Assembly: GCA_022803075.1 (NCBI GenBank) | Contig: JAFFTF010000001.1 | Span: forward strand, 351,835-415,834 | Reading direction: 5' to 3' | Source: Micrococcales bacterium 31B | GTDB taxonomy: Bacteria > Actinomycetota > Actinomycetes > Actinomycetales > Dermabacteraceae | DNA: 64,000 nucleotides | Part shown: positions 43,001-52,173 of the stretch, in pieces | How positions within the stretch are numbered: position 1 is the first letter of the stretch | Layout of the letters: each line of letters begins with the position of its first letter | Notes under the pieces: model-generated | What the model was told of the DNA's origin: nothing | Database searches by the model: none | The model's input: the letters and a program-made list of their open reading frames with translations, nothing else | Translations under genes and position numbers: made by a program

Positions 43001-44992
43001 CTACCAGATGCGTACCCGCTGCTCGGGAGCCGTGTACAACGCGTCGCCCTCGCGCACCTCGAACTCCTCGTAGAACGCGTCGAGATTGGTCACGATGCCG
43101 TTGCAGCGGAACTCCGCCGGCGAATGCGGGTCGATGGAGAGCAGTCGCATCGCTTCTTCCGGGCGCCACGTCGTGCGCCACACCTGCGCCCACCCCAGGA
43201 ACACGCGCTGACGGCCCGTGTAGCCCTCCAGTACGGGGGCCTGCGCACCGCCGAGGGCCAGGTCGTACGCCTTGAGCGCGATACCCAGGCCGCCCAGGTC
43301 GCCAATGTTTTCACCGATCGTGAGGGCGCCATTGACGTGGGGGAGGTCGTCTCCGGGCTCAGCCGCATCGGAGAGCACCCGCGGCACAAATGCGTCGTAC
43401 TGAGCGATCAGCGCCCCCGTGCGCTGCTCGAAGGCCTCGCGGTCCGCCGCGGTCCACCAGTCCTGCAGGTTGCCCTCGCCGTCGTAGCGCGAACCCTGAT
43501 CGTCGAAACCGTGGCCGATCTCGTGCCCGATCACCGCGCCGATGCCACCGTAGTTGACCGCGTCGTCGGCCTCCGCATTAAAGAACGGCGGCTGCAGAAT
43601 CGCCGCAGGAAACACGATGCTGTTGGCCGTGGGCGAGTAGTAGGCGTTCACCGTCTGCGGCGTCATGTGCCACAGTTCCTTCTGAATCGGCTTGCCCAAC
43701 AGGTCGAGGTTGCGCCGCGTGGCGTCCTCGCCCGCCCGCACCACATTGCCCACGAGGTCGCTGGGGTCAATGACGAGCAGCGAATAGTCGCGCCACTGCC
43801 GCGGGTAACCCACGTACGGCGTGAACTTGCCGAGCTTTTCGAGGGCCTTCTCGCGGGTCTCCTCGGTCATCCAGGTCTGCTCCTGGATCGAGACTCGATA
43901 GGCCTCGATCAGGTTGGCGACGAGAACATCCATCTTGGCCTTGTGCGACTCGGGAAAATGCTTCGCGACGTAGATCTGCCCGAGTGCATCGCCGAGGCTG
44001 CCCTCGCACAACTCGACCCCGCGCTTCCAGCGCTCGCGAATCTCGGGAGCGCCCGTCAGGGTGCGGCCGAAGAAGTCAAAGTTGGCCTCGACCAGGGCGT
44101 CGTTAAGAAAGGGAGCGAGCGAATGCACCACGTGAAAGCGCAGCCAGGCCTTGATCGCATCGAGGTTCGCGGCGGTCCACACCTCGCCCAGGCCGTCGAA
44201 GAAGGACGGCATGCCGAGGCACACCTCGCCGGTGAGATCGAACGGCGGTGCGAAGCCCTGCATCCAGCGATCCACGCTGAACGTGGTGGCCCGCGACTGC
44301 GCGTCTTGCCACGTCGTGAGGTTGTACGTCTTGGCCGCCTCGCGGCTCTCGACGGCGGTCCAGTGGTGGCTTGCCAGGGCGGTCTCGAAGTTGACGATGA
44401 GGTCCGCCTGGGCTGCGGCGTCGGCGCCCTGGGCAGCGCCCGCGGCCTCGAGCAGGGCCGCCACCGACTGGCGATAGGACGCCAGCGTGTCTGCGTGGGC
44501 TGCCTCGTGGTAGTAGGCCTCGTCGGGGAGGCCGAGCCCTCCCTGGTAGGCATAGGTGAGGTAGCGCGTGGTGTCGCCCTTGTCTTCGTAGACAAACACC
44601 GAGAACAATGCCGCCAGTTGCTGACGCTGCAGGCGACCCAGCGTGAGGGCCGCCGAGTCGAGCGAGTCGATGGAGTCGATCTCGGCCAGCAGCGGCTGGA
44701 GCGGGGTGAGGCCGGCGGCCTCGATGGCGGCGGTGTCCATGAATGAGCGGTACAGGTCGGCAATCTGCTGTTCACTGCTGCCCGGGGTGTGGCCCGCCGC
44801 CGCCGCGAGGCCCTCGATGATGGCTCGCACATCAATCTCGGACTGGTCGCGCAGGTCGTGGAACGCACCATCGCGGGCGCGGTCCTCGGGGATCACGTGA
44901 TCGCGTACCCACCTGCCATTCACGTGCATGAAAAGATCGTCCTGGGCGCGGATCTTGGCGTCAAAATGATCGAAAATAATACCGGAGGCCAT
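43001..44992 (-). CDS. pepO: M13-family zinc metallopeptidase
   Basis: Neprilysin-like endopeptidase for oligopeptides. From ATG 44992 it has 663 residues. Zinc motif HEIGHGFDDQG with His near 490-494 and the third ligand in GENIGDLGGL about 70 residues on; substrate-binding NAYYSP and the C-terminal VRIW are also conserved. No signal peptide, so cytoplasmic. An ATG two codons upstream (44998) is possible, but TATTAA lies exactly 6 nt before 44992, which favours a leaderless start there. Confidence 0.93.
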   Translation of the reverse strand: MASGIIFDHFDAKIRAQDDLFMHVNGRWVRDHVIPEDRARDGAFHDLRDQSEIDVRAIIEGLAAAAGHTPGSSEQQIADLYRSFMDTAAIEAAGLTPLQPLLAEIDSIDSLDSAALTLGRLQRQQLAALFSVFVYEDKGDTTRYLTYAYQGGLGLPDEAYYHEAAHADTLASYRQSVAALLEAAGAAQGADAAAQADLIVNFETALASHHWTAVESREAAKTYNLTTWQDAQSRATTFSVDRWMQGFAPPFDLTGEVCLGMPSFFDGLGEVWTAANLDAIKAWLRFHVVHSLAPFLNDALVEANFDFFGRTLTGAPEIRERWKRGVELCEGSLGDALGQIYVAKHFPESHKAKMDVLVANLIEAYRVSIQEQTWMTEETREKALEKLGKFTPYVGYPRQWRDYSLLVIDPSDLVGNVVRAGEDATRRNLDLLGKPIQKELWHMTPQTVNAYYSPTANSIVFPAAILQPPFFNAEADDAVNYGGIGAVIGHEIGHGFDDQGSRYDGEGNLQDWWTAADREAFEQRTGALIAQYDAFVPRVLSDAAEPGDDLPHVNGALTIGENIGDLGGLGIALKAYDLALGGAQAPVLEGYTGRQRVFLGWAQVWRTTWRPEEAMRLLSIDPHSPAEFRCNGIVTNLDAFYEEFEVREGDALYTAPEQRVRIW

Positions 44993-44998
44993 TGACAT

Positions 44999-45004
44999 TT
45001 AATA
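44999..45004 (-). promoter_or_regulatory. -10 hexamer of a leaderless pepO transcript
   Basis: Minus-strand TATTAA, 6 nt before the ATG at 44992, in a short AT-rich intergenic region with no ribosome binding site. Confidence 0.45.
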
Positions 45005-45089
45005 CTCTCTATTTCTGCGAAGTTATGATGTGCGGTAATTTTCTCAGTTTTAGGTAGGCCCGCTGTTTATAAGCGAGGCTCGGCGGCTG

Positions 45090-46280
45090 TTAAGTAAATG
45101 CACTAAATCCGGTCAAGGCGCGGCCGATCAACAATTGCTGAACCGACGCGGTGCCTTCATAGGTGTGCACTGCCTCCATGTCCGCCAGGTGCCTGATCAC
45201 GTGATTCTCGAGCAGGATCCCGTTCCCGCCCAGGAGGTCCCGGGTGTCCGATAAAAGGGCCCTTGCTAGCCGCGTGCATTCGAGCTTGCACAGGGAGGCC
45301 TGCGTGCCCGTGAGGCGGCCCGCCCCGTCGAGGTCGGCGGCGCGTCGCAGCATGAGCTGCATGTGCGAGACGCTCGCGGCCATGTCAGCCAGTCGCGCCT
45401 GCACCAGTTGAAACCCGCCGAGAGGCTTGCCGAACTGAACCCGCTGCTTGGCGTAGGCGAGCGCCGCATCGAAACCGGCGATCGCGTGGCCCAGAGCGGC
45501 CCAGGCCACCCCCAGTCGCGTCGCCTGCAGCACCGCGGCCGTGTCTTTGAATGAGGTGGCACCGGGTAGCCGCAAGGAGGCGGGGATCCGCACGTCTGCG
45601 AGGGTGATCTCGGCCTGGTGAATGGCCCGCAATGACACCTTGCCGGTGATCACCGTTGCCTGGTAGCCGGGAGTCTCCTGGGGCACGATGAAGCCGCCCA
45701 CCTGCCCGTCCTCCATGCGAGCCCACACCACGCTGATGCCGCCGCTCGCACCGTTGCCGATCCACTTCTTGCGGCCCGAGAGCACGTAGGAGTCGCCGTC
45801 TCGCCGCGCCGTGGTTTCGAGCGAGACACTGTCGGAGCCGTGCTCTGGCTCGGTCAGGGCGAAGGCGCCGAACAACTCGCCCGCCGCCATACGGGGCAAA
45901 TAGGTGGCGCGCTGTTCGTCGCTGCCGTGCATCTGGATCGAGCGCATGGCGAGACCGCCCTGCACGCCCACGATGGTGGAGAGGGAGCCGTCGCCGCGGG
46001 CGAGTTCCATTTCCATGAGCCCCACGGCCAGCGGCGACGCGGCCGGTTGGGTTGGGGTGGCGACGCCATCGCGAAGGAGGTCGAGGGCGCCCAGGCGGGG
46101 CAGCCATTCGACGGGGTAGCGGGCCGACTCCCAGGCCTCATTGATGGTAGGCAGCACCTCGTCCGTCACGAACTGGCGGGCCGCGCGCCACCACACCCGG
46201 TCGGAATCGGGTACGTCGCTGAAAACCTCGAAGAGGTCGGTGTCTAGGGGGTCTTCCAGGGTGTACGGTGCGGTCGCCAT
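45090..46280 (-). CDS. Acyl-CoA dehydrogenase, glutaryl-CoA dehydrogenase-like
   Basis: FAD enzyme forming an enoyl-CoA. 396 residues. FAD and substrate segments FALTEPEHGSDSVSLET, WIGNGASGGISVVWAR, GFQLVQARLADM and the catalytic-base region AVHTYEGTASVQQLLIGRALTG, where the Glu of YEG is the expected base, as in glutaryl-CoA dehydrogenases. No electron-transfer flavoprotein or other fatty-acid genes are nearby. Confidence 0.9.
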   Translation of the reverse strand: MATAPYTLEDPLDTDLFEVFSDVPDSDRVWWRAARQFVTDEVLPTINEAWESARYPVEWLPRLGALDLLRDGVATPTQPAASPLAVGLMEMELARGDGSLSTIVGVQGGLAMRSIQMHGSDEQRATYLPRMAAGELFGAFALTEPEHGSDSVSLETTARRDGDSYVLSGRKKWIGNGASGGISVVWARMEDGQVGGFIVPQETPGYQATVITGKVSLRAIHQAEITLADVRIPASLRLPGATSFKDTAAVLQATRLGVAWAALGHAIAGFDAALAYAKQRVQFGKPLGGFQLVQARLADMAASVSHMQLMLRRAADLDGAGRLTGTQASLCKLECTRLARALLSDTRDLLGGNGILLENHVIRHLADMEAVHTYEGTASVQQLLIGRALTGFSAFT

Positions 46281-46407
46281 GCCTCAGCCTCACTGCTCGC
46301 GAACAAGGGTCGCCCTAGTTTATCGGTGCAGGCAGGCCGCGTCTTGGATAACGCTGTTGGTGAAAATGAGGGCTCGATGTGGCCCTGCGGTCTCGGGCGC
46401 GCCTGGG

Positions 46408-47193
46408 CTAGACGGGCGCTGCTGCCACTACGAGCACTCCCGCGACGAACACGACGAGCGTGACGCCGGGGCCGAAATACGCAAGGGGCGAGGCGAGCCG
46501 TTGACGCGGTGACTTTTCTTGCAGCATGAAGCCGATCAGGGTGACGCCGAAGAGCAGCACGATGATGGCCGCGGCCATCTGCCACTGCTCGCCGACGAGC
46601 AGGGTGGCGCCGACGGCCCACAGGGCCGTGAGGAGGTGTTCGAACGCGCGTCGCAGTGTGATGCTGTGGCCGCTGACGCCGAGGGTGAGCACGTATTCCA
46701 CCTGGTTTTGTGACCAGGCACTCGGCCTTTGCATGGCTCGGCGCGAGGTGAACTCCGTGGTGGCGAGCGCGAGCAGCTGACCGGCGGCCACGCCGAGGGC
46801 CAGCCAGATAACGTTCGACTTCAGCCAGGACGCGAACACCAGGCTAAACACGGCGATGACCGCCACGCGCAGCACTTCTTGGGTGACGGCGCCGGTCAGG
46901 GCGAGGGGTAACGAGGGGCGTCGGCCCTGCAGCCGACGCCGCGTTGCAGCAAACGTAAACGCACTGCTCGCGATGTATTGCAAGAGGCCCAAGCCGACGC
47001 CTAGGCCCCACGTGGCGAAGTCGCCGGGGACGAACGCGGCGAGCGTCAGAAACGAGATCAGCACGGCCGCAGGGAGCGCCAGTGTGAGGATCGCGTAGCC
47101 GCTACCCAACTGCCGCACAATCTCCGCACCCGAGTACGGGGTGTGATCGTGAGAGTCATCTCCGCAGCAGGCGCTGGAATCAGTGGATTTCAC
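46408..47193 (-). CDS. Multi-span membrane protein with Cys/His-rich N-terminus
   Basis: A 261-residue protein with about seven hydrophobic segments after a short hydrophilic start that reads SACCGDDSHDHTPYSG, a patch with two cysteines and two histidines that might bind metal. The family is not recognised with confidence; it has the look of a YhfC-type or intramembrane-protease-like membrane protein. GTG at 47193 is preferred; a TTG at 47211 would add six residues. Neither has a ribosome binding site. Confidence 0.6.
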   Translation of the reverse strand: MKSTDSSACCGDDSHDHTPYSGAEIVRQLGSGYAILTLALPAAVLISFLTLAAFVPGDFATWGLGVGLGLLQYIASSAFTFAATRRRLQGRRPSLPLALTGAVTQEVLRVAVIAVFSLVFASWLKSNVIWLALGVAAGQLLALATTEFTSRRAMQRPSAWSQNQVEYVLTLGVSGHSITLRRAFEHLLTALWAVGATLLVGEQWQMAAAIIVLLFGVTLIGFMLQEKSPRQRLASPLAYFGPGVTLVVFVAGVLVVAAAPV

Positions 47194-47211
47194 GGTTGAA
47201 TCGCTACTCAA

Positions 47212-47948
47212 AGTAGTCCGCTCGGCTCGGCCCGCAGGCTATTAACGGATGGCTGGTCCCCCCTAGATTACCAGCGGGCGAGGCCTCGCCCCCGGGCCCA
47301 GAGTCCGCCCTCGGGCCGGGCGAGAGTCATTCGCCTCACAGAAGCTCACCTCGCGGCGCCAATCCCGCCGAACTGGCCGCTTTCAGCGCGGGTGATCGGG
47401 CGGTGCCGTAGCGACAGGGCGCGGGGCCGCCGTCGCGGATCACGTGCTTATCTGTTGCTAGCGGCAGCTATGTTGACGCGTTTCCCAGGGTTGGCGGGCT
47501 GGATGCGGCCTACTCTTCGACCCCGTACGGCCCGAAAATTGCAACTATTGCTGCCGTCTCGGGGCGCGCATAGGGCAGTGGCAATGACGAATGGGCTATT
47601 GGTCTCGCAATAGTTACGATTATTCCATCCCTTTAATGATTCGCCGAGGAAATACTGCGAACATTGAGCAGGGAAAGTGCTTTGCCGCATTCGGCGCACT
47701 TCATATAATCAATCACGTACCGAGAATGGATTGGGTACGAGCAATTCCTGGTCAAAGCGGCCGCCGCGGGGAGCAGTTTTAGCAACCCCAATGGAGCCGC
47801 CCCGACGAGATTGAACTCCGTCGACGGCGTTGAATTAGTTTCTAGCTCCGAGCGAACGGACGCAAATTGAAACGGTGCGAAGCCTCAATCGAGGGTTCGG
47901 CCGCGACAGGCAGTGAAGTTTTGGTGGCACGGTGAGGAGGGCAGTCAC
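47212..47948. other. Long non-coding region, partly AT-rich
   Basis: About 740 bp, the longest gap in the window. The first 300 bp are GC-rich; 47530-47930 is clearly less so. It has an inverted pair AACTATTGC (47543-47551) / GCAATAGTT (47607-47615), and a minus-strand stretch at 47790-47825 resembling the T-arm and acceptor end of a tRNA or tmRNA (GTTCAATC, then GGCTCCA). No gene with a ribosome binding site or known similarity is seen. Confidence 0.5.
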
Positions 47949-48998
47949 ATGGAACGCATTCCGAAAAGGAGTCGAGGGCTAGGGGCAGTGCTCGGCGGCG
48001 TCGTAGGCGATGTGCTTGGGGTCCCGTACTCCTACACGGCGGTGCCCGCGCAAAATCGCGTGCTGGGCATGTCGGGAGGGGGCGTCCATGGATTAAGGCC
48101 GGGGTACTGGACGTCCTGCAGCGACCTGTCGCTGATAGTCGGGCTCGTGGCCAGCAAGGCGCAGCCCGCGGAGCCCTTTGGCCGCCAATCCCACCTCGAC
48201 GACATCTCGCAACTGTGGTTCGAGTGGCATCGCGGCGGCAAAGAACCCAGCGTCCTAGTGGGTCGCGTGCTGCAGTGTGCGGCGGTTTTTGCTCAGGACG
48301 AGGATGTCTTGGTGCCCCGCGCGCTGCACTTGCAGCGGGCGGCGGCGCAGTGCTACTCCCAGAGCTATCGCGCCGACTGCAGCGGCTCTCTCACGCGCGC
48401 ACACATGGTTGCCGTCGCGACGTTGGATCAGAGCATCGAGCAGGCGGTGCTGGTCACGCGCCAGATTCACTCGCTTACGCACGTCGATCCGGATGCCGGG
48501 GAGGCCGTGGTGCTATGGACCCTCATGGTGCGCGAGGCGTGCCTCGAAGGCACCTGTGAGCCGCGCAATTGGCTCGCCTTCGTGCCGGACGATCGTCGCG
48601 ACCTGTGGCGTGACCGCATCGAAGCGGCCGAGCTGAGCGCGCCGCGAATGTTCGGTCAAGACGACTGGTCGGTGCATGCATTTCAAAGTGCCTGGTCGGC
48701 GGTGTTTCACAGTGCCATGCGCGGGGCGTGGAGCCCCGAGGAGCGGACCGCGGCGTTTACGCGCAGCATGCACAGTGCGGTGAGTTTTTCGACTGACTGT
48801 GAGGTTGTGGCCTCCATCGCCGGGGGGTTGGCCGGGGCCCTCTTCGGTCTGGACGCCATTAACCCGCGTTGGCTGCGTGCCCTCCACGGGTGGCCGGGGT
48901 GGAGCGGGGGAGACATCATGTCGCTGGCTGAGCGCATGATGCACCTGTCGTCGGCGGCCGATAGGGCCTCCCTCGTGGAGGCGAGGCCGTCGGTCTAG
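47949..48998 (+). CDS. ADP-ribosylglycohydrolase-family protein with altered metal motifs
   Basis: A 349-residue all-helical protein of the ARH/DraG family, which removes ADP-ribose from proteins. Family features: GAVLGGVVGDVLGVPY at the start, SLTRAHMVAVA, SLTHVDPDAGEAVVLW, and SIAGGLAGALFGLDAINPRWL at the end. The two metal-binding motifs differ from the usual TDDT and DTDT: here they read TSCS (residues 55-58) and STDC (281-284). It may be inactive or have a new function. ATG 47949 follows GGTGAGGAGG. A 14-bp hairpin follows the gene; no ADP-ribosyltransferase partner is adjacent. Confidence 0.8.
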   Translation: MERIPKRSRGLGAVLGGVVGDVLGVPYSYTAVPAQNRVLGMSGGGVHGLRPGYWTSCSDLSLIVGLVASKAQPAEPFGRQSHLDDISQLWFEWHRGGKEPSVLVGRVLQCAAVFAQDEDVLVPRALHLQRAAAQCYSQSYRADCSGSLTRAHMVAVATLDQSIEQAVLVTRQIHSLTHVDPDAGEAVVLWTLMVREACLEGTCEPRNWLAFVPDDRRDLWRDRIEAAELSAPRMFGQDDWSVHAFQSAWSAVFHSAMRGAWSPEERTAAFTRSMHSAVSFSTDCEVVASIAGGLAGALFGLDAINPRWLRALHGWPGWSGGDIMSLAERMMHLSSAADRASLVEARPSV

Positions 48999-49033
48999 CC
49001 GCCAAGGGGTCTGAGCGCGGCGGACCGACGAGA

Positions 49034-49068
49034 AGCGCCGGGCCGGTACATGCCACCGGCCCGGCGCT
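49034..49068. terminator. Perfect 14-bp bidirectional hairpin
   Basis: AGCGCCGGGCCGGT and its complement with an ACATGCC loop, between the converging ADP-ribosylglycohydrolase and LLM oxidoreductase genes. Confidence 0.82.
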
Positions 49069-49109
49069 GTCGTCTGCGGGTGCTTGCAGCGTAGACCGAC
49101 AGAGCCCAC

Positions 49110-50153
49110 TCAGCGCAGCGCGGCCGCGCCCCGGGCGGCGGCCTCGACGGCGCCTCGGTCTCCCTGCACGATGAGGGTGTCGACGACCGAACCGCGGTAG
49201 CGCTCCATGCGTTCCGCGATGCGTTCGGGAGGGCCGATGAGGGTGAGCCGATCGACCATGGCCGTCGGCACGGCGGCTGCCGCTCCCTTCCGGTCGCCGG
49301 CCAGGTAGCGCTCCTGGATGGCCGCGCACTCCGCTTCGAAGCCGAGGCGGGCGACCGCGTCGGCGTGGAAGTTGGCTCCCTGTGCCCCCATGCCGCCCAC
49401 GTAGAGGGCAATCAGGGGTCGCATGGCGTCGGCGGCGGCGTCAAGGGTGGGGGCCGACGCGGCGTACACCGACGCGACGACCTCGAAGGTGTTGCGCTGG
49501 CGCCGCGCTCCGGGTGTCGCGAAGCCAAGGTCGAGGCGCTCGCGAAAGTAGACGTCGAAGTCGGGGTCGTAGAAGGCGGCGAGCCAGCCGTCGGCGATTT
49601 CTGCCGCGAGGGAGATGTTTGCGGGGCCCTCCGCCGCGAGGTAGATGGGGAGGTCGGTGCGCAGGGGATGGACGGTGCTGCGCAGCGCCTTGCCGTGGGT
49701 GGAGCCGGGAACGGGCAGGGGATACGCGGGGCCGTCATTGGTGACGGGGGCATCGCGGGCGATGATCTCCCGCACAATACGAATGTATTCTCGTGTGCGG
49801 GCGAGGGGTTTCGCGAAGGGCTGCCCGTACCACCCCTCGACCACTTGCGGCCCTGACACCCCCAGGCCCAGCACGAAGCGGCCCCCGCTCAGGTGATCGA
49901 GCGTGAGGGCGGCCATGGCGGTCGCGGCCGGGGTGCGGGCCGAAAGTTGCGCGATGTTGGTGCCGAGCCGCACTCGTTGAGTGGCGGCTCCCCACCACGC
50001 GAGCGGTGTAAGCGCATCTGAACCGTAGGCCTCGCTGGTCCACACGGAGTCGATAAGGCCTTGTTCGGCGAATGCATCTGCAATGCGAAAAAGGTCGGCG
50101 GCCTGGGGCGGCGGACCCGCGCTCCAGTACCCGGCGCTGACTGCAATCTTCAT
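49110..50153 (-). CDS. LLM-class F420-type oxidoreductase
   Basis: A luciferase-like TIM-barrel flavin/F420 enzyme of 347 residues. Typical parts: DSVWTSEAYGSDALTPLAWW, RVRLGTNIAQLSARTPAATAMAALTLDHLSGGRFVLGLGVSGPQVVEGWYG, and GPPERIAERMERYR near the C-terminus. F420 rather than FMN use is the common case in actinobacteria but is not proven by motif. ATG 50153 has a -10-like TAGGCT 7 nt upstream; substrate unknown. Confidence 0.88.
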   Translation of the reverse strand: MKIAVSAGYWSAGPPPQAADLFRIADAFAEQGLIDSVWTSEAYGSDALTPLAWWGAATQRVRLGTNIAQLSARTPAATAMAALTLDHLSGGRFVLGLGVSGPQVVEGWYGQPFAKPLARTREYIRIVREIIARDAPVTNDGPAYPLPVPGSTHGKALRSTVHPLRTDLPIYLAAEGPANISLAAEIADGWLAAFYDPDFDVYFRERLDLGFATPGARRQRNTFEVVASVYAASAPTLDAAADAMRPLIALYVGGMGAQGANFHADAVARLGFEAECAAIQERYLAGDRKGAAAAVPTAMVDRLTLIGPPERIAERMERYRGSVVDTLIVQGDRGAVEAAARGAAALR

Positions 50154-50160
50154 GCCCACC

Positions 50161-50166
50161 AGCCTA
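50161..50166 (-). promoter_or_regulatory. Possible leaderless -10 hexamer of the LLM gene
   Basis: Minus-strand TAGGCT, 7 nt before the ATG at 50153; no ribosome binding site in the gap except a weak GGTGGG. Confidence 0.3.
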
Positions 50167-50258
50167 GATGTGTCTGTGCGCCGTCGCAGCGGGAAAAGAA
50201 AATCCGAGCCGGCCTGACTAGTCAAAACCTAGCGGGAGCCGACTCGGATGATCGAGAG

Positions 50259-50329
50259 AGCGGGCGACGAGAATCGAACTCGCGTAATCAGTTTGGAAGA
50301 CTGAGGCTTTACCATTAAGCTACGCCCGC
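50259..50329 (-). tRNA. tRNA-Gly (UCC)
   Basis: 71 nt on the minus strand. Acceptor stem GCGGGCG/CGCCCGC, D-arm GTAGCTTAATGGTAAAGC, anticodon arm TCAGT-CTTCCAA-ACTGA with anticodon TCC reading GGA codons, T-arm CGAG-TTCGATT-CTCG. Discriminator U; the CCA end is not encoded. It lies upstream of tig on the opposite strand. Confidence 0.96.
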
Positions 50330-50725
50330 AGAAGGGTTGCTGCGCCCGTCGCCGCGACCGAGGGCCGGACGCGCGGGTGCCGCGTGGCGCTGTACGGTGA
50401 CGTTGCGCTTCGGGGGAGGCCCGGAACACTCGCCGCCCTCGCAACCTGCTCGGGCCGTTCAGCACTGTACATACTAAGCGCAGACCCGGGGGCGAAGCCA
50501 AATCCGGCCGCGTGGCGGCGCCATGGCCATGAGGAACGCGTCACGTGTGCGTCCCTGTAGTGCGGGTTTATGCGACGGGCGAAACCGCATCTGCGAACTG
50601 ATTCGTCGCAGCACCGGCCATGCGACTAGAATTGGTGCGAACTGCGCCCACTGGCGCACCTAAGTTTTACCCATCGGCATGGAGCGGTGAATCGCGCATG
50701 CCCCCAACCACCTGGAGTGCGTGTA
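50330..50725. other. Intergenic region tRNA-Gly / tig
   Basis: 396 bp with the divergent promoters of the tRNA and trigger factor. TAGAAT at 50627-50632 is a good -10 for tig, giving a leader of about 90 nt; no clear -35. No gene seen. Confidence 0.45.
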
Positions 50726-52156
50726 GTGAAGAGCGCCATCGAGAACCTCAGCTCGACGCGGACGAAGATCTCGTTCGAAGTTCCCTTTGAAGAGTTGCAG
50801 CCGAGCATTGACGCTGCCCGTAAAGAAATCGGACAGCAGATCACGGTTCCCGGTTTCCGCAAGGGCAAGGTGCCCGCACGCATCATCGAGCAGCGCGTGG
50901 GCCTGCCCGCGATCATGGAACGCGCCATCAACAATGGCCTGGACGAGTTCTACCGCAGCGCGCTCGAAGAGCACAGCGTGGTTCCCCTGGGTTCGCCCGA
51001 TGTCGACGTGACCAAGGTGCCCGGCCTCGTAGCGACCGACAAGAGTGACCTCATTTTCACGATCGAGGTCGATGTTCGCCCCGAGATCGAACTGCCCTCG
51101 CTCGAGGGTCGCAAGGTTGCCGTCGAACTCGACGAGGACGACGAAAACGTTGACGAGGCGGCCGACAAGCTGCTCGACGAACTGCGTGCGCGCTTTGCGA
51201 CGCTGAAGACCGTTGAGCGCCCCGCCAAGGACGGCGATTTCGTCTCGATCGACCTGAACGCACGCATCGGCGATGACCAGATCGACGCCGTGGAAGGCGT
51301 CTCCTTCGAGATCGGCTCGAAGAACATGCTTGACGGCCTCGACGAGGCCCTCGAGGGCCTCAGCGCGGGCGAAGAGACCACCTTCGATTCGACCCTCATG
51401 GGCGGCGCTCGCCAGGGTGAGACGGCCACCATCAAGGTCAAGGTGCAGTCGGTCAAGGAGCGCGAGCTGCCCGAGGTTGACGAAGACTTTGTCGAACTGG
51501 CGAGCGAATTCTCGACGGTCGACGAGCTGAAGGAAGACCTCAAGGTGCAGGCACAGCGCACCATCGAATACCAGATTGGTTACAAGGCCCGCGTGGCTTT
51601 CGTTGACGCCCTGGTCGAAGAACTTGACCCCCAGGTGCCCGCGGCGTTCCTCGAAGACTCCGTCAAGCGCACGCTGGAGCAGCAGCACCAGCATGAGCAC
51701 ACCCCTGAACAAGACGAAGAGGTTCGCGAGGCCGTTGCCAAGAGCATCCGCACGAGCTTTGTGCTCGACGCGCTGACCGCCGAGATCGGCGAGCAGCCCC
51801 AGCCCGCTCACATCTCGCAGTACCTCGAGGCCATGGCCGCGAGCTCGGGAATGAACTCGCAGCAGTTCATTCAGATGCTGATGCAGTCGAACCGCGTCGA
51901 GGACTTCATGGCGGACGCCGCCAAGGAGCGGGCCATTACGCTTGCACTGCGCAAGGCCGAGCTGGTTGACGCCAAGGGCGCCAAGATTGAGCTCCCGAGC
52001 CTGTTCGAAGAGCCCGAAGGCGTGCAGTTGGCCGACGGTGCCGACGAGGCGTCCGAGGACGAGGGCGCAGAAGAGGCGGTCGAGGCGGCCGAGCCCGCCA
52101 AGAAGCCCGCCCGCAAGAAGAAGGCAGACGTCGAAGACGAAGGCGCCAGCGCGTAA
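50726..52156 (+). CDS. tig: Trigger factor
   Basis: Ribosome-bound chaperone and prolyl isomerase. 476 residues: the N-terminal ribosome-binding domain with the signature GFRKGKVP (about 43-50), a PPIase domain (about 160-245, AKDGDFVSIDLNA...), and a C-terminal helical arm domain ending in an Ala/Lys/Glu-rich tail. GTG at 50726 lies 9 nt after GGAG and gives MKSAIENLSSTRTK. Followed by clpP1, clpP2, clpX, the usual order. Confidence 0.96.
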   Translation: MKSAIENLSSTRTKISFEVPFEELQPSIDAARKEIGQQITVPGFRKGKVPARIIEQRVGLPAIMERAINNGLDEFYRSALEEHSVVPLGSPDVDVTKVPGLVATDKSDLIFTIEVDVRPEIELPSLEGRKVAVELDEDDENVDEAADKLLDELRARFATLKTVERPAKDGDFVSIDLNARIGDDQIDAVEGVSFEIGSKNMLDGLDEALEGLSAGEETTFDSTLMGGARQGETATIKVKVQSVKERELPEVDEDFVELASEFSTVDELKEDLKVQAQRTIEYQIGYKARVAFVDALVEELDPQVPAAFLEDSVKRTLEQQHQHEHTPEQDEEVREAVAKSIRTSFVLDALTAEIGEQPQPAHISQYLEAMAASSGMNSQQFIQMLMQSNRVEDFMADAAKERAITLALRKAELVDAKGAKIELPSLFEEPEGVQLADGADEASEDEGAEEAVEAAEPAKKPARKKKADVEDEGASA

Positions 52157-52173
52157 TTTCGCGTGCGCCCACG

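Noticed and set aside
41137-44746. Long plus-strand open frames opposite the polysaccharide lyase and M13 peptidase genes
   Set aside because: Arg/Gly/Ala-rich shadows of well-supported genes on the other strand.
47591-47782. 63-codon frame in the AT-richer zone
   Set aside because: No ribosome binding site or -10 at the leaderless distance and no recognisable domain; noted only because of the region.
47790-48150. Complete tmRNA gene on the minus strand
   Set aside because: Only the last about 30 nt look like a tmRNA/tRNA end; no 5' partner stem, no tag-peptide frame, and the body would lie inside the ADP-ribosylglycohydrolase gene.
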